A DNA stretch of 64,000 nucleotides from NCBI GenBank assembly GCA_934590135.1, contig CAKTOT010000003.1, forward strand, positions 1 through 64,000, read 5' to 3'. Positions 36,900-45,487 of the stretch are shown one piece after another; the first letter of the stretch is position 1; each line of letters begins with the position of its first letter. This DNA comes from an uncultured Muribaculaceae bacterium (GTDB lineage: Bacteria > Bacteroidota > Bacteroidia > Bacteroidales > Muribaculaceae). Made by a program: the position numbers and the translations under genes. The notes beneath the pieces were generated by a model. That model made no database searches. It saw only the letters and a program-made list of their open reading frames with translations, and was not told the DNA's origin.

Positions 36900-38885
36900 T
36901 TACTTGCGTTTGTGCTTATGTTTTTTCTTGAAGCCGCCTTCGTATGTGTCTTCGCTGTCGTTTTTGTTGTTTTCGGACTCTCTGTCCTTGAAGTTTCCGG
37001 GTTTGCCTTTGGCACCACGACTTTTGGACTTGAAGTTGCGGTCGCGGTCATTGCGGTCATCGCGCTTTTTGCGCGCGCTTTTGCGTTTGGAGGCATCGGC
37101 ATAGTTCTTGTCCGCTTCGGCTACTTCGCTGTACAGTATTTGTCCGAAGAAGTCGGCGCCGCGCAGAGCCTTGACTACTATGGCGGCGTCTTTATCGGCG
37201 ACATCAAAGAGTGTGTAGTCGGTGAGCAGGTCGATACGGCCTACATTGATGCGCCGGTCGCGTGTGCCGCGGTTGATCATCGTGATTAGGTTGCCGGCGT
37301 AGAAGCCCTGGGCTTTGCCGGCGTTGACGTATATTCGCGCCATGCCTTCGTCGGCGGTGCGGCGGTCTTTGTCTGCATCGGAGACGGGGCGTTCGCCGTT
37401 GTCGGCAAATGCACGTTCGCGCTGTGGCCGTTCTTTGTCTTTTTTTGAACGTCGACCTTCCTTGGTGTCGGGCACGTCTATGTCGCGCGCATCTTTGTAA
37501 TAGTCGAGCAAGCGATTGAATTCGAGCGATAAAACTCGCTTCAGCAGGTCTTCGCCGGATAGCCAGGATAGCTTCTTGGATATGCCGGGAAGGTATTTGC
37601 AGATTTCGCTGTCGTCTACTTTGACTTTCTCGAGGCGATCGGCGAGGTTATAGAGCTGTTTCTCGATGATATGCTGAGGCGTGGGCACGTTGCAATGCTC
37701 GAATTTTTTGCCTATCGAACGTTCGATTTGGCGCAGACGTCCTTGTTCGCGCATATGTATTATGGCTATCGAGATGCCGGTTTTGCCGGCGCGTCCGGTG
37801 CGTCCCGAGCGGTGGGTATATACGGCAGTGTCGTCCGGCAGACCGAAATTGATGACGTGTGTCAGGTCGTCTACATCGAGGCCGCGTGCAGCGACATCAG
37901 TGGCCACGAGGATGGATATGTGTTCCTCGCGGAATTTTCTCATAACTATGTCGCGCTGTTGCTGCGAGAGGTCGCCGTGCAGCGAGTCGGCGTTGTATCC
38001 GTCCGAGATAAGGCGGTCGGCAATTTCTTGCGTTTCAGAACGCGTGCGGCAAAAGACAATGGCGTAAATGTTGGGGCAATCGTCCGCTATGCGTTTCAGC
38101 GCCTGATACTTATCCTTTGCGGCGACCATATAGTAGACGTGGCGGACGTTTTCGGCGCCTTGGTTGCGGTGTCCGATGACGACTTCGACGGGGTCGTGCA
38201 TAAAACGGCGCGCAATCTTGGCTACCTCAGTGGGCATTGTGGCCGAGAATAGTAGCATCTTGCGGTTTTCGGGCACATGGTCGAGAATGTCGTTGATGCT
38301 GTCGATAAATCCCATGTTGAGCATTTCGTCAGCTTCGTCGAGCACCACGGTATGGACATCGTCCAGATGTACCACTCCGCGGTCTATAAGGTCAAGCAGT
38401 CGTCCAGGAGTGGCTACGATGATTTGGATGCCGCCGGCGCGTAATGCCTTGATTTGGCTTTGGATGCTGCTGCCACCATATACCGGCAATATCTCGATTG
38501 AAGGGATATACTTGGCGTAATCGGCCAAATCGGATGCTATCTGGAGGCATAATTCGCGCGTGGGCGCCAGAATTAATGCTTGCGGACGGCGTTTGGCTGT
38601 GTCTACGCGCTGTATCAGCGGCAGGCCGAAGGCGGCGGTTTTGCCTGTACCTGTCTGCGCCAGGCCTACAACATCGCGGTCGCTGTCCAGCAGGTAGGGT
38701 ATCACTTGTTCCTGAATGGGCATAGGACGTTCAAACCCCAACTCGTTGATGCCTTGCAACAGGTCGGCGCGTATGCCTAAGTCTGCAAAGGTTTTGGTCA
38801 AGGATATGGTCTCGGGGGTGGTTGATGCCTCGGGGTCGGTTGTGGTCTTTTTGGCGATGTCGTCGTGGTCTTGTTGTACTGTCAT
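36900..38885 (-). CDS. DEAD-box RNA helicase with DbpA-type RNA-binding domain
   Basis: The 661-residue protein has a complete helicase core: PIQEQVIPY, AQTGTGKTAA, PTRELCLQ, TPGRLL, DEAD, SAT, ATDVAARGLDV and HRSGRTGRAG. After a linker, residues about 514-585 resemble the DbpA/CsdA C-terminal RRM (ARIYVNAGKAQGFYAGNLIT, then GRIDLLTDYTLFDVADKDA). A basic, Lys/Arg/Asp-rich tail follows. DeaD/CsdA-type helicases act in ribosome assembly and mRNA decay, especially in the cold. Unlike the helicase at 28183, this one has a specific RNA-binding module. No exact TAnnTTTG box was found; the nearest is AATATTTG about 40 nt upstream. Confidence 0.95.
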   Translation of the reverse strand: MTVQQDHDDIAKKTTTDPEASTTPETISLTKTFADLGIRADLLQGINELGFERPMPIQEQVIPYLLDSDRDVVGLAQTGTGKTAAFGLPLIQRVDTAKRRPQALILAPTRELCLQIASDLADYAKYIPSIEILPVYGGSSIQSQIKALRAGGIQIIVATPGRLLDLIDRGVVHLDDVHTVVLDEADEMLNMGFIDSINDILDHVPENRKMLLFSATMPTEVAKIARRFMHDPVEVVIGHRNQGAENVRHVYYMVAAKDKYQALKRIADDCPNIYAIVFCRTRSETQEIADRLISDGYNADSLHGDLSQQQRDIVMRKFREEHISILVATDVAARGLDVDDLTHVINFGLPDDTAVYTHRSGRTGRAGKTGISIAIIHMREQGRLRQIERSIGKKFEHCNVPTPQHIIEKQLYNLADRLEKVKVDDSEICKYLPGISKKLSWLSGEDLLKRVLSLEFNRLLDYYKDARDIDVPDTKEGRRSKKDKERPQRERAFADNGERPVSDADKDRRTADEGMARIYVNAGKAQGFYAGNLITMINRGTRDRRINVGRIDLLTDYTLFDVADKDAAIVVKALRGADFFGQILYSEVAEADKNYADASKRKSARKKRDDRNDRDRNFKSKSRGAKGKPGNFKDRESENNKNDSEDTYEGGFKKKHKHKRK

Positions 38886-39046
38886 TCTCTTGTGTATATG
38901 GCTGTGCGGTGGGCGAGAGGCTGCAAATATTGTGCTGCAATGGCTTGTTGTGCCGTGTTATGCCGTGTTGTGTCTGAATGCCTCTGATGTTTGGGCGGCG
39001 CATGCAAGTGGGCGTGCGTCTTGTCCGCTCTGTTTTTGCCTTTACG

Positions 39047-39082
39047 ACAAGCGGCCGATGTCTTGTGGCATCGGCCGCTTGT
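39047..39082 (-). terminator. perfect 14-bp hairpin after the PpiD-like gene
   Basis: Arms acaagcggccgatg and catcggccgcttgt pair perfectly around an 8-nt loop, 70 nt after the PpiD-like stop. No T-run follows on either strand. Confidence 0.62.
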
Positions 39083-39151
39083 TATGTCGGAATAGATTGG
39101 ATTCTGTCCGGCCGTGGCCGCGACCAATTCAGTCAGGCGAGTTGTGCCGGA

Positions 39152-41371
39152 TTATTTGTCTTCGGCGGTGAACTCTAGGATATTGTTCTTAATCTTGTTG
39201 TTGCCTACGAGGGTGAGCAGCGACAGGCCTGCGGGACGTCCTTGACGGTCAATCAGGTAGATGGGCGCTGCAACCGAGCCCATAAAGGTGTTGGCCGATT
39301 CGAGGTAGTTGTAGGGGCGGCCGGCATTTTTGTTGGCGGAGACTACGAAGTAGTAGATGCCGGTGTTGCCTTCTACGGGGCCTACGAGTGTGCCGGGTTT
39401 GGCGGCGGCGATAGCGCCTTGGATGGTACCTTCGCCAAAGCCTATGCCGGTTACGAAATCGTCACCGAAAGTGCTTGTGCCGGGCTGGTCTGCCACTTTG
39501 ACGCCGAGGTTGGCGGCGGCGGCATTGAGCGTCTTGGCATCCTTGGCTTGAGCGGCAAGGATAGCGGCTTTCTTGTCGCGGATTACGAGCGGCTTGAGCG
39601 AATCTTTGACATATTGCGAGGTGACGGGCATGTAGTTGTTGTCGAAGACTTCATTGATGGCTACGGCAAGCATATATTCGTTGGAGCCGTTCTGGCGCGC
39701 GATCTTGGTGCAGTTGTAGACTTTGGATACATCTCCGTTGTCGGCACCCATAGCCCATTTGACGGTGGACATTGAGCCGGGAGCGAGGTCGCCTATGGGG
39801 CTGCTGGCACCGACGATGGCTTTGTATACGGTATATCCGGCCTTCTCGGCGTTTTTGTTGAAGGATTCGGCTGTGCCGTTGGTGGCTACGAAGTTGTGGA
39901 AGTTTTGTGTGAGCTCGGTGATAGTGGCTTGCGAGGGCACGATTTCGTAGTCGATTGTGGCAATGTCATATACGGTGACGGGCTCGGAACGCTTGGTGAT
40001 AAGCATTGCGTAGCTTATGGCCTTGGAAATTTCCTGGCCTTTCTCGTTTGCTGTCTTGACTGTATCCGTGAATACGAATACGTTGTTGACGGCCTGCTGT
40101 TCGAGAGCTTTGTACATCTTGTCTGGCAGCGGCATCTGAGGATTGGGTGTAATCAGCGAGGTCTGGAGACCGACGTTGCCTTGGTTGAGACGTGTAATCG
40201 AATCAAAGGACGCGGTGTTGAGCAGGCTCATCAGCGAGTCGGCTTGTTCTTTTTTCTCGGGCAGGGGCATAATGCTGAAGGTTACATCGTCCACTCCGGT
40301 GGTCTTGTCAAGAACCTTGGCCAGATAGAGTTTGCCGTTCTGGTTGCCGAGATTGCGTACCGTACCTGCGGCCATGGGCACGCTATCATTGGTGAGTATG
40401 CGCAGGATGGGGTCTTGGCCGAGTTTGTCGGCGGTGTATTTGGCTGTTGTCTTCTCGAAATTGTTGTGTGCGTTGACGGCGTCAATGCCTTCGGAGGTCA
40501 GCAATTCGTTGTACAGGGCGTTGACTTCATTGACGGCGTCTGCCTGATCTTTTGCAGAGGGTGCCAGGTCTACGACGATGTACGAAATCAGACGTTTTTC
40601 TTCGTCAAGCTTGAAGGCGCTTTTGCGCTCGTTGTATACTTTCTCGTAGTCGGCGTCGGTGATGGCTTTCTCGGCCTCGGCGTCGGATACGGCGGTGTAC
40701 TGCTTGGTGACGTAATTGAATGTCGAGGTCACGGAGCGGTCGTTGTAGATGGCGCGAGCGTCAACTTTGCTGGCTGTAAACAGACCATATGCAAGAGACA
40801 TATATGCGTTGGCTTTTAGGCCTTCGATGATGTCATTTTCGGTTTTGATCCACGCGTTTTTGAATGCTGCAGCCATCTCGGCGTCAAGCTGATACTTGGC
40901 GGGGTTGTTCATTGCGTCAAAGAACGTCTTTGCATCGCCGATACCGGCTTGCATAAGACCTTGCGGGTTGATGCCGGCGTTTTGTGCCAATTGGTACAGA
41001 ACGTAGACGCTTTGCTGACCGTTGCCCAGCATTACGGAAGATAATTCGTTGTCGGTTACGGTAATACCCATGCGGTCGTATTCTTCGTCCAAGAGGCCTT
41101 GCATAAGCAGGGTTTGGATGACTTGTTCGCTGCGGTCATCAGGATTGATGCTCTGATTTTGGTCTTTGAGCATATCGTCAAATTCCTGTTGCTTGGCTTG
41201 GTAGTCGTTGTACTTGACTGTGGCGCCGTTGGCTGTAGCCACTTTGTCGCCTACGCCGAAGAACGAGCGACCGGAGGTAAAGAAGTCTCCGAGGATAAAT
41301 GCTAAAAGCGCAACAATGATGATGGTGAATAGCATCACCGATTTGCTTCTGATTTTCTCTAATGTTGCCAT
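39152..41371 (-). CDS. PpiD-like membrane-anchored peptidyl-prolyl isomerase/chaperone
   Basis: The 739-residue product opens with a cytosolic stub and one TM helix at about 13-31 (MLFTIIIVALLAFILGDFF), leaving the rest in the periplasm. Residues about 40-170 resemble the SurA_N/PpiD N-terminal chaperone domain (VIQTLLMQGLLDEEYDRMGI, PAKYQLDAEM). The parvulin-like middle is diverged, and the C-terminal helices (SQYVKDSLKPLVIRDKKAAIL) match the PpiD closing segment. The role is to fold exported proteins near the Sec exit. A canonical promoter lies 100 nt upstream. Confidence 0.91.
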   Translation of the reverse strand: MATLEKIRSKSVMLFTIIIVALLAFILGDFFTSGRSFFGVGDKVATANGATVKYNDYQAKQQEFDDMLKDQNQSINPDDRSEQVIQTLLMQGLLDEEYDRMGITVTDNELSSVMLGNGQQSVYVLYQLAQNAGINPQGLMQAGIGDAKTFFDAMNNPAKYQLDAEMAAAFKNAWIKTENDIIEGLKANAYMSLAYGLFTASKVDARAIYNDRSVTSTFNYVTKQYTAVSDAEAEKAITDADYEKVYNERKSAFKLDEEKRLISYIVVDLAPSAKDQADAVNEVNALYNELLTSEGIDAVNAHNNFEKTTAKYTADKLGQDPILRILTNDSVPMAAGTVRNLGNQNGKLYLAKVLDKTTGVDDVTFSIMPLPEKKEQADSLMSLLNTASFDSITRLNQGNVGLQTSLITPNPQMPLPDKMYKALEQQAVNNVFVFTDTVKTANEKGQEISKAISYAMLITKRSEPVTVYDIATIDYEIVPSQATITELTQNFHNFVATNGTAESFNKNAEKAGYTVYKAIVGASSPIGDLAPGSMSTVKWAMGADNGDVSKVYNCTKIARQNGSNEYMLAVAINEVFDNNYMPVTSQYVKDSLKPLVIRDKKAAILAAQAKDAKTLNAAAANLGVKVADQPGTSTFGDDFVTGIGFGEGTIQGAIAAAKPGTLVGPVEGNTGIYYFVVSANKNAGRPYNYLESANTFMGSVAAPIYLIDRQGRPAGLSLLTLVGNNKIKNNILEFTAEDK

Positions 41372-41468
41372 TGATATTGGTATAGTTAAGTTTTAATTTT
41401 CTAATAATTAGAGTGTTGATTTGATGTCGATATGTGCGCACCGACAGTGCCGGTGTGCAATAAACGCA

Positions 41469-41499
41469 CAAAGTTAGTATTTTTTCGCAAATCGGCAAA
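41469..41499 (-). promoter_or_regulatory. PpiD-like gene promoter, canonical -33/-7
   Basis: On the minus strand TTTG (41499-41496) and TAACTTTG (41476-41469) are separated by 19 nt, a full match to the Bacteroidetes consensus. The start site would be near 41462. It lies only 9 nt beyond the terminator that closes the preceding unit. Confidence 0.78.
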
Positions 41500-41507
41500 A
41501 CGCCTGA

Positions 41508-41551
41508 CGCACAAAAACGTTGTTTCGATTTCAAAACAACGTTTTTGTGCG
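41508..41551 (-). terminator. 18-bp perfect hairpin after the 57-residue gene
   Basis: The arms 41508-41525 and 41534-41551 pair over 18 bp without mismatch (core cacaaaaacgttgttt), loop 8 nt. The stem starts 2 nt after the TAA of the small gene. On the minus strand a short T-containing stretch follows (gcgttttg). Confidence 0.72.
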
Positions 41552-41553
41552 CC

Positions 41554-41727
41554 TTATTTTTTGCCGAAGAGCCAAGAAATGATGCCTCCGCCGATTTTGC
41601 GCTCGATGCCGGAGCGCGTGGTGGGTATGCCGGTTTTGCGGGCGATGTTTTGGCGCAGACGTGTGATGCCTAAGGCGCGTTTCCACGAGAATGATAGTCC
41701 GGGTATGGGTGTTGATCTTTTTGACAT
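41554..41727 (-). CDS. 57-residue basic protein of unknown function
   Basis: The ORF has ATG at 41727 and TAA at 41554. The product is strongly basic, with Lys/Arg at roughly a quarter of its positions, and contains IPGLSFSWKRALGITRLRQ, then KTGIPTTRSGIERKIGGG and a C-terminal WLFGKK. I recall similar short 'GLSFSWKRALGI...GIPTTRSG' proteins in other Bacteroidales, but that is memory, not a search. There is no signal peptide or TM helix; nucleic-acid binding is a guess from charge. It follows the 1,115-residue gene by 54 nt, and its stop abuts a terminator, so the two are probably co-transcribed. Confidence 0.78.
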   Translation of the reverse strand: MSKRSTPIPGLSFSWKRALGITRLRQNIARKTGIPTTRSGIERKIGGGIISWLFGKK

Positions 41728-41781
41728 GATGTATGTGCGGTTGAGGTGAATATAAAGTTTCAGCTGAGGTCGTAGTTGGGG

Positions 41782-44700
41782 CTATGATGCTTTACGACGG
41801 ATTTCTTTGCGATTTTCGATTTCCTTGCTGTCCTTCATGGGTACGGTTGAGGTGTTGTTGCGCAGGAATACTTGTCCGTCGTCCATGGTCACCAGTCCGG
41901 GAAAGGGTTTGACCGTTACGCGAGCGTACGTCTTGTCCGAGCCGTTGCCCGAAGCGTTTTCGAATGTCAGGGAGACGTACTCGGGCATCAATTGTCGTCC
42001 TTCGCAGGTCAATCCAAGCATATTGCGCAGGTGGTCTTCGAAGCGCAGCTCAAAGTGGTCGCGTTCGTGACTTTCGTCGTATTCCCTAAACCCGGTATGT
42101 CCACTGATGTGCATAAAGTCGCTTTCCAGTCCTATGGGTATACCGCTGTCGTTCACTCCGATATATAGTGTTCCGCCATTGCTGTTGAGCATTCCGTCAA
42201 TAATTTGCATCACTTCGCGACCTTGGCGCGCATCGTCCGGCTGCATATTGTTGTTGGCCGGGAATGCTATCGAGCTCTTGAATTCGAGCGTGGAATCCTC
42301 TTTGCCCAGGGATACGGCGTTAGCCGTTTCGTTGACGGGTACGCGCAGTCCTTCGAGTATGCGGCGCAGAATATCGTGACGTGTCGCGGACATTGACATG
42401 CCTTGCAGGAGATTGTATGCGGCTACGAGGTCGCACATGTCCGCCAATCGAGGCGAGGTCTCCGAGGCCTCGTTGCGGCGACTGCCTATCAGTTGCTGCC
42501 AGTCGGGGCTGTCAAGCAGCCGAAGGATTCCAACCTGTAGAGCCATATAGCGCACGATACTGTCGCTCGTGGCGCCGGAGTTCGAGGCTTCCGAAATGAT
42601 ACGCATAGCGTCTTCTCCCAAGGTCTTGTTGACTGTGTAACGACATAGGGTTAGCAGCAGTGCAAGGCGTGTCATGGTTGCCGTGTCTTGGCGGCTGTCA
42701 ACATTGCTGCATAGCGTGAGTGTACGCGCAAAAGCTTGTAAATCATACGCTTCATCGGGAGCACTGTACTTGTTCCATGCTACGATGCCGAGCACTGTGG
42801 CAATGCCGGCCACGTCCCTAAAGGTGATAAAAGAACCATCGGCGGATGTTTCGGGCTCGTCGTTTTCGGCGTCCGGTATCGGGTCGGTGTAAGTCCCTAC
42901 GGATATGTCATCGAGTATAAATCCAAAGCATTCGGTGATGCACTCCTGGGCGTCTTTTTCGCGCTCGAAGTATGCGATATGTGTGCCGTTGATGTACAAC
43001 GTATGGTTGGCCATATTGCGGTTGACGTTGTCGATGGATATGGTGATGCAATCTCCCTTTGCAAAGTGTGTGCTCTTGGCTCCTTTGACAATTACGGGAT
43101 ATGCTTCCTGGGCTACAGCCTTGCATGTTCCATCGCCGGCTTCGGTGACGATGGCATCCACCGGGTCGCCCATGTCTTTTTCTTCCTGGGCCTTGGCCTT
43201 GTCTCGATCCATCACGAATTCACGCATGCTGAAGCGGAAGCTGCCGTCATTGCGTATGCCGGTGATTTTTGCCCTGAACAGCATCGAACTTTTGCCGCCG
43301 TCGCAGAGAAATACCGAGGGGTCGGGGTTGATTGGATAGAGGACGATGTCGCTGATGGCGATGACGCCGGAACCGCGGTATCGGTCATCGATAATTTCGC
43401 AGGTGTATTGGAAGTCCTCGCTGTCATCGCGTCCGGTGATGCGTATGGTGACGATGTCGTCTACGCCGGGAGTGTATTTGTCCTTTTGTTTGATGGTCGA
43501 AGTCGGAGTGGAGACTTTGCCGGAAGTGATGGTGCGTACAATTTCCTGCCAGGCCTTGTGGTGTGTCTCGATGTTGTGATTGATGGACGAGAGGGTCGTG
43601 GACGGACGTTCGCCGAGGTATATTTCGTATTCCAATCCGTTGGTTGTCGTCAGTTTGATCGCTCTCTTTGGCGAAGAACTTGCGGCATCGGCGGGATATA
43701 TTTGTATGCCTTTCGGCGTCAGGATTATGCGATATTTTTCGCCTTCGAATGCTGAGCGTGCTTCGGTGTCTATTGTCTCGGGCTTTTCGGTCAGTCGTAC
43801 GCGTGCCAGGCGGGTGATGTCGCTGATGTCTGCCCATCCGTATTCAAGTTTTGCATCGTATATGTCTGCGAAGCTCCATATGGCTTTGCGTACAAGCGTA
43901 TCGTTGGTTTCGCCGATGTATAGCAGCGCGGCGGTGTATAGCAAGCCGCGATAGTATGACCATGAGTCATTACTGTCTTCGATGGTGAGTAGCAATTCAA
44001 TAGCCAAGGCGCGTAGCAGGTCGGAAACCTTCTTCGCGTTGAAATAGTTGAGGCTGGCGCTTTCGTTGTCGATGAAGATGGCGAGCATGGTGGCGATGCT
44101 ATGCTTGAATGTGCCCATAAATGCATTATCGCCATGACGGTCGGCGATGAGTGCAAAAATGTCCGGTATGTAGTTGTTGGCCAAGGTGGCATCAAGGGTA
44201 AATAGTGTGACTATACGGCGCATTTTTACTTCGGGCTTGTATAGCCATCCGGTGCGGGTAAGGCTGTCGAGCACTTCTTTGACGTATTTTTCGCCTTCGC
44301 TGTTGATAATCATACATGCGCAATAATAGTAGTCTTCGCAGTCGCGAGCCAAGTCGCAGAATGTCTGCTGTGCGGCAGCGCGCTTGGACGATTCGATAGT
44401 GCCGAGATAGTCTGAGTTTTCGATGACGTTTATTGCCAGGTCGTGTATGCGCTTAAGCCATCGGCGACGTCGATGCAGTATGATAGCATCGTTTGGCATC
44501 AAAGCAAGGGCTGAACGTAATGTGGACGCCAGGGTGACCAGCCATTGCGGATCTCGGTTTTCGAGCATTCGGCGTGCAATACTATAGGCGTTGTCCGATA
44601 GAATGCGGGTGAGTAATTGTCCGAAGTTGCGAATTTGCGCGGCTTGTGGAAGCGAAACAAGGTCGGCCGTACAAAAAAAATTCTGCCCGGATTTCTTTTC

Positions 44701-45129
44701 TCGCGACTCATATTTAAGTCGTACGTGAACCCCGTTGATTTTTACGACTTTGCACTTGATGCGCTGAAATCGTGATAATTTTGCTTCGAGCTTGATGTTT
44801 TGCAGGGATATGCCGTTAATGTCGTCTTGTAATGTGTAAAGACCTTCGCCGGTGACGCTTATGACACGAAAATCGTAAGTCTGTCCCGGAGTGTATAATT
44901 CTGAGTAAATGGCGGCGGAGTCTTGCTCGAAGCCGTTGCGATAGATGCAATGAAGTATCTCCGGTATGCGCTGTTTTTGAAATTCGCGTGGGCGTACACG
45001 ATACACATGCCCGGTGACCGGATCGGTGATGGTAAATAATAGTTTGCCGGATTCGCGGTTGATGGCGAAGCCGTTTTCTTTGGCATTGAGGGCGAAGTCG
45101 TACTTTTTCCCGTTTTCGAATGTTGCCAT
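41782..45129 (-). CDS. large protein with OB-fold-like segments and C-terminal Schlafen/AlbA_2-like domain
   Basis: The frame also opens at a TTG two codons earlier; I take the ATG at 45129 (1,115 residues). I do not recognise the full-length family. Two N-terminal beta segments look OB/S1-like (about 1-55, and 85-140: YDFRVISVTGEGLYTLQDD then RIKCKVVKINGVHVRLKY). A helical region follows (150-480), then three more OB-like segments (about 545-760: DIVTIRITGRDDSEDFQYTC, MLFRAKITGIRNDGSFRFSM, DCITISIDNVNRNMANHTLY). The C-terminus (940-1115) matches the AlbA_2/Schlafen ATP-binding-type domain: KEDSTLEFKSS, then SNGGTLYIGVNDSGIPIGLE. Predicted cytosolic. A nucleic-acid-linked regulatory or defence role is inference. 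Confidence 0.9.
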   Translation of the reverse strand: MATFENGKKYDFALNAKENGFAINRESGKLLFTITDPVTGHVYRVRPREFQKQRIPEILHCIYRNGFEQDSAAIYSELYTPGQTYDFRVISVTGEGLYTLQDDINGISLQNIKLEAKLSRFQRIKCKVVKINGVHVRLKYESREKKSGQNFFCTADLVSLPQAAQIRNFGQLLTRILSDNAYSIARRMLENRDPQWLVTLASTLRSALALMPNDAIILHRRRRWLKRIHDLAINVIENSDYLGTIESSKRAAAQQTFCDLARDCEDYYYCACMIINSEGEKYVKEVLDSLTRTGWLYKPEVKMRRIVTLFTLDATLANNYIPDIFALIADRHGDNAFMGTFKHSIATMLAIFIDNESASLNYFNAKKVSDLLRALAIELLLTIEDSNDSWSYYRGLLYTAALLYIGETNDTLVRKAIWSFADIYDAKLEYGWADISDITRLARVRLTEKPETIDTEARSAFEGEKYRIILTPKGIQIYPADAASSSPKRAIKLTTTNGLEYEIYLGERPSTTLSSINHNIETHHKAWQEIVRTITSGKVSTPTSTIKQKDKYTPGVDDIVTIRITGRDDSEDFQYTCEIIDDRYRGSGVIAISDIVLYPINPDPSVFLCDGGKSSMLFRAKITGIRNDGSFRFSMREFVMDRDKAKAQEEKDMGDPVDAIVTEAGDGTCKAVAQEAYPVIVKGAKSTHFAKGDCITISIDNVNRNMANHTLYINGTHIAYFEREKDAQECITECFGFILDDISVGTYTDPIPDAENDEPETSADGSFITFRDVAGIATVLGIVAWNKYSAPDEAYDLQAFARTLTLCSNVDSRQDTATMTRLALLLTLCRYTVNKTLGEDAMRIISEASNSGATSDSIVRYMALQVGILRLLDSPDWQQLIGSRRNEASETSPRLADMCDLVAAYNLLQGMSMSATRHDILRRILEGLRVPVNETANAVSLGKEDSTLEFKSSIAFPANNNMQPDDARQGREVMQIIDGMLNSNGGTLYIGVNDSGIPIGLESDFMHISGHTGFREYDESHERDHFELRFEDHLRNMLGLTCEGRQLMPEYVSLTFENASGNGSDKTYARVTVKPFPGLVTMDDGQVFLRNNTSTVPMKDSKEIENRKEIRRKAS

Positions 45130-45307
45130 GATCAATAGATATTATTTGGTGATTAATAATTTAGCAGGTGTCGGGCCTGCGTTGGTTGTTCCGTAGAGAA
45201 TGCCGCCGTGTTCGAGTACGTCGCGCAAATTGATTGTGCCGTAATACTTTGTCGCAATTTATATGCCCAAAGGCGTGAATGTGTACGAGGTCGTACTCTG
45301 AGAAAAG

Positions 45308-45343
45308 CAACACAGAAAGGCGTCGGAGTGCCTCTCTGTGTTG
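45308..45343 (-). terminator. metK terminator or leader attenuator
   Basis: Arms 45308-45321 and 45330-45343 (caacacagaaaggc with gcctctctgtgttg, one mismatch) close an 8-nt loop. On the minus strand the stem is followed by gcttttctc, a plausible T-run. It lies 145 nt after the metK stop and about 180 nt before the next start. Confidence 0.7.
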
Positions 45344-45360
45344 TAATACCGTTAGCAGCC

Positions 45361-45368
45361 CAAAGGTA
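45361..45368 (-). promoter_or_regulatory. possible promoter of the 1,115-residue gene (TACCTTTG)
   Basis: Exact TAnnTTTG match on the minus strand. The nearest upstream TTTG is 24 nt away, longer than usual. It is the only such box in the gap. Confidence 0.45.
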
Positions 45369-45487
45369 AATGCTGCGAGGGTGTAAATATGTCAAAAATG
45401 CTTTGTCGAAGCTCATCGGCCTTCCCGACTTGGTGTCGGCAACTGCGTTGCGACTGCGGACCGGGCGGTCGAGCCCGAATTGAATGT

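Larger units (their letters stand above)
45130..45487. other. leader/intergenic region between metK and the 1,115-residue gene
   Basis: The 358-nt gap holds a TACCTTTG box at 45361-45368 and a 14-bp hairpin at 45308-45343, plus a small gcagg/cctgc stem near 45165. No credible gene. The promoter-like box precedes the hairpin on the minus strand, so any transcript from it would meet the hairpin almost immediately. Confidence 0.6.

Noticed and set aside
36749..37102. 118-codon N-terminal extension of the DUF3256 frame
   Set aside because: Pro/Thr/Lys-rich, partly antisense to the DEAD-box tail, and placed before a clear signal peptide; translation from 36748 explains the protein.
39896..40819. 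307-codon plus-strand ORF inside the PpiD-like gene
   Set aside because: Fully antisense to a gene with a TM segment, chaperone domain and promoter; shadow frame.
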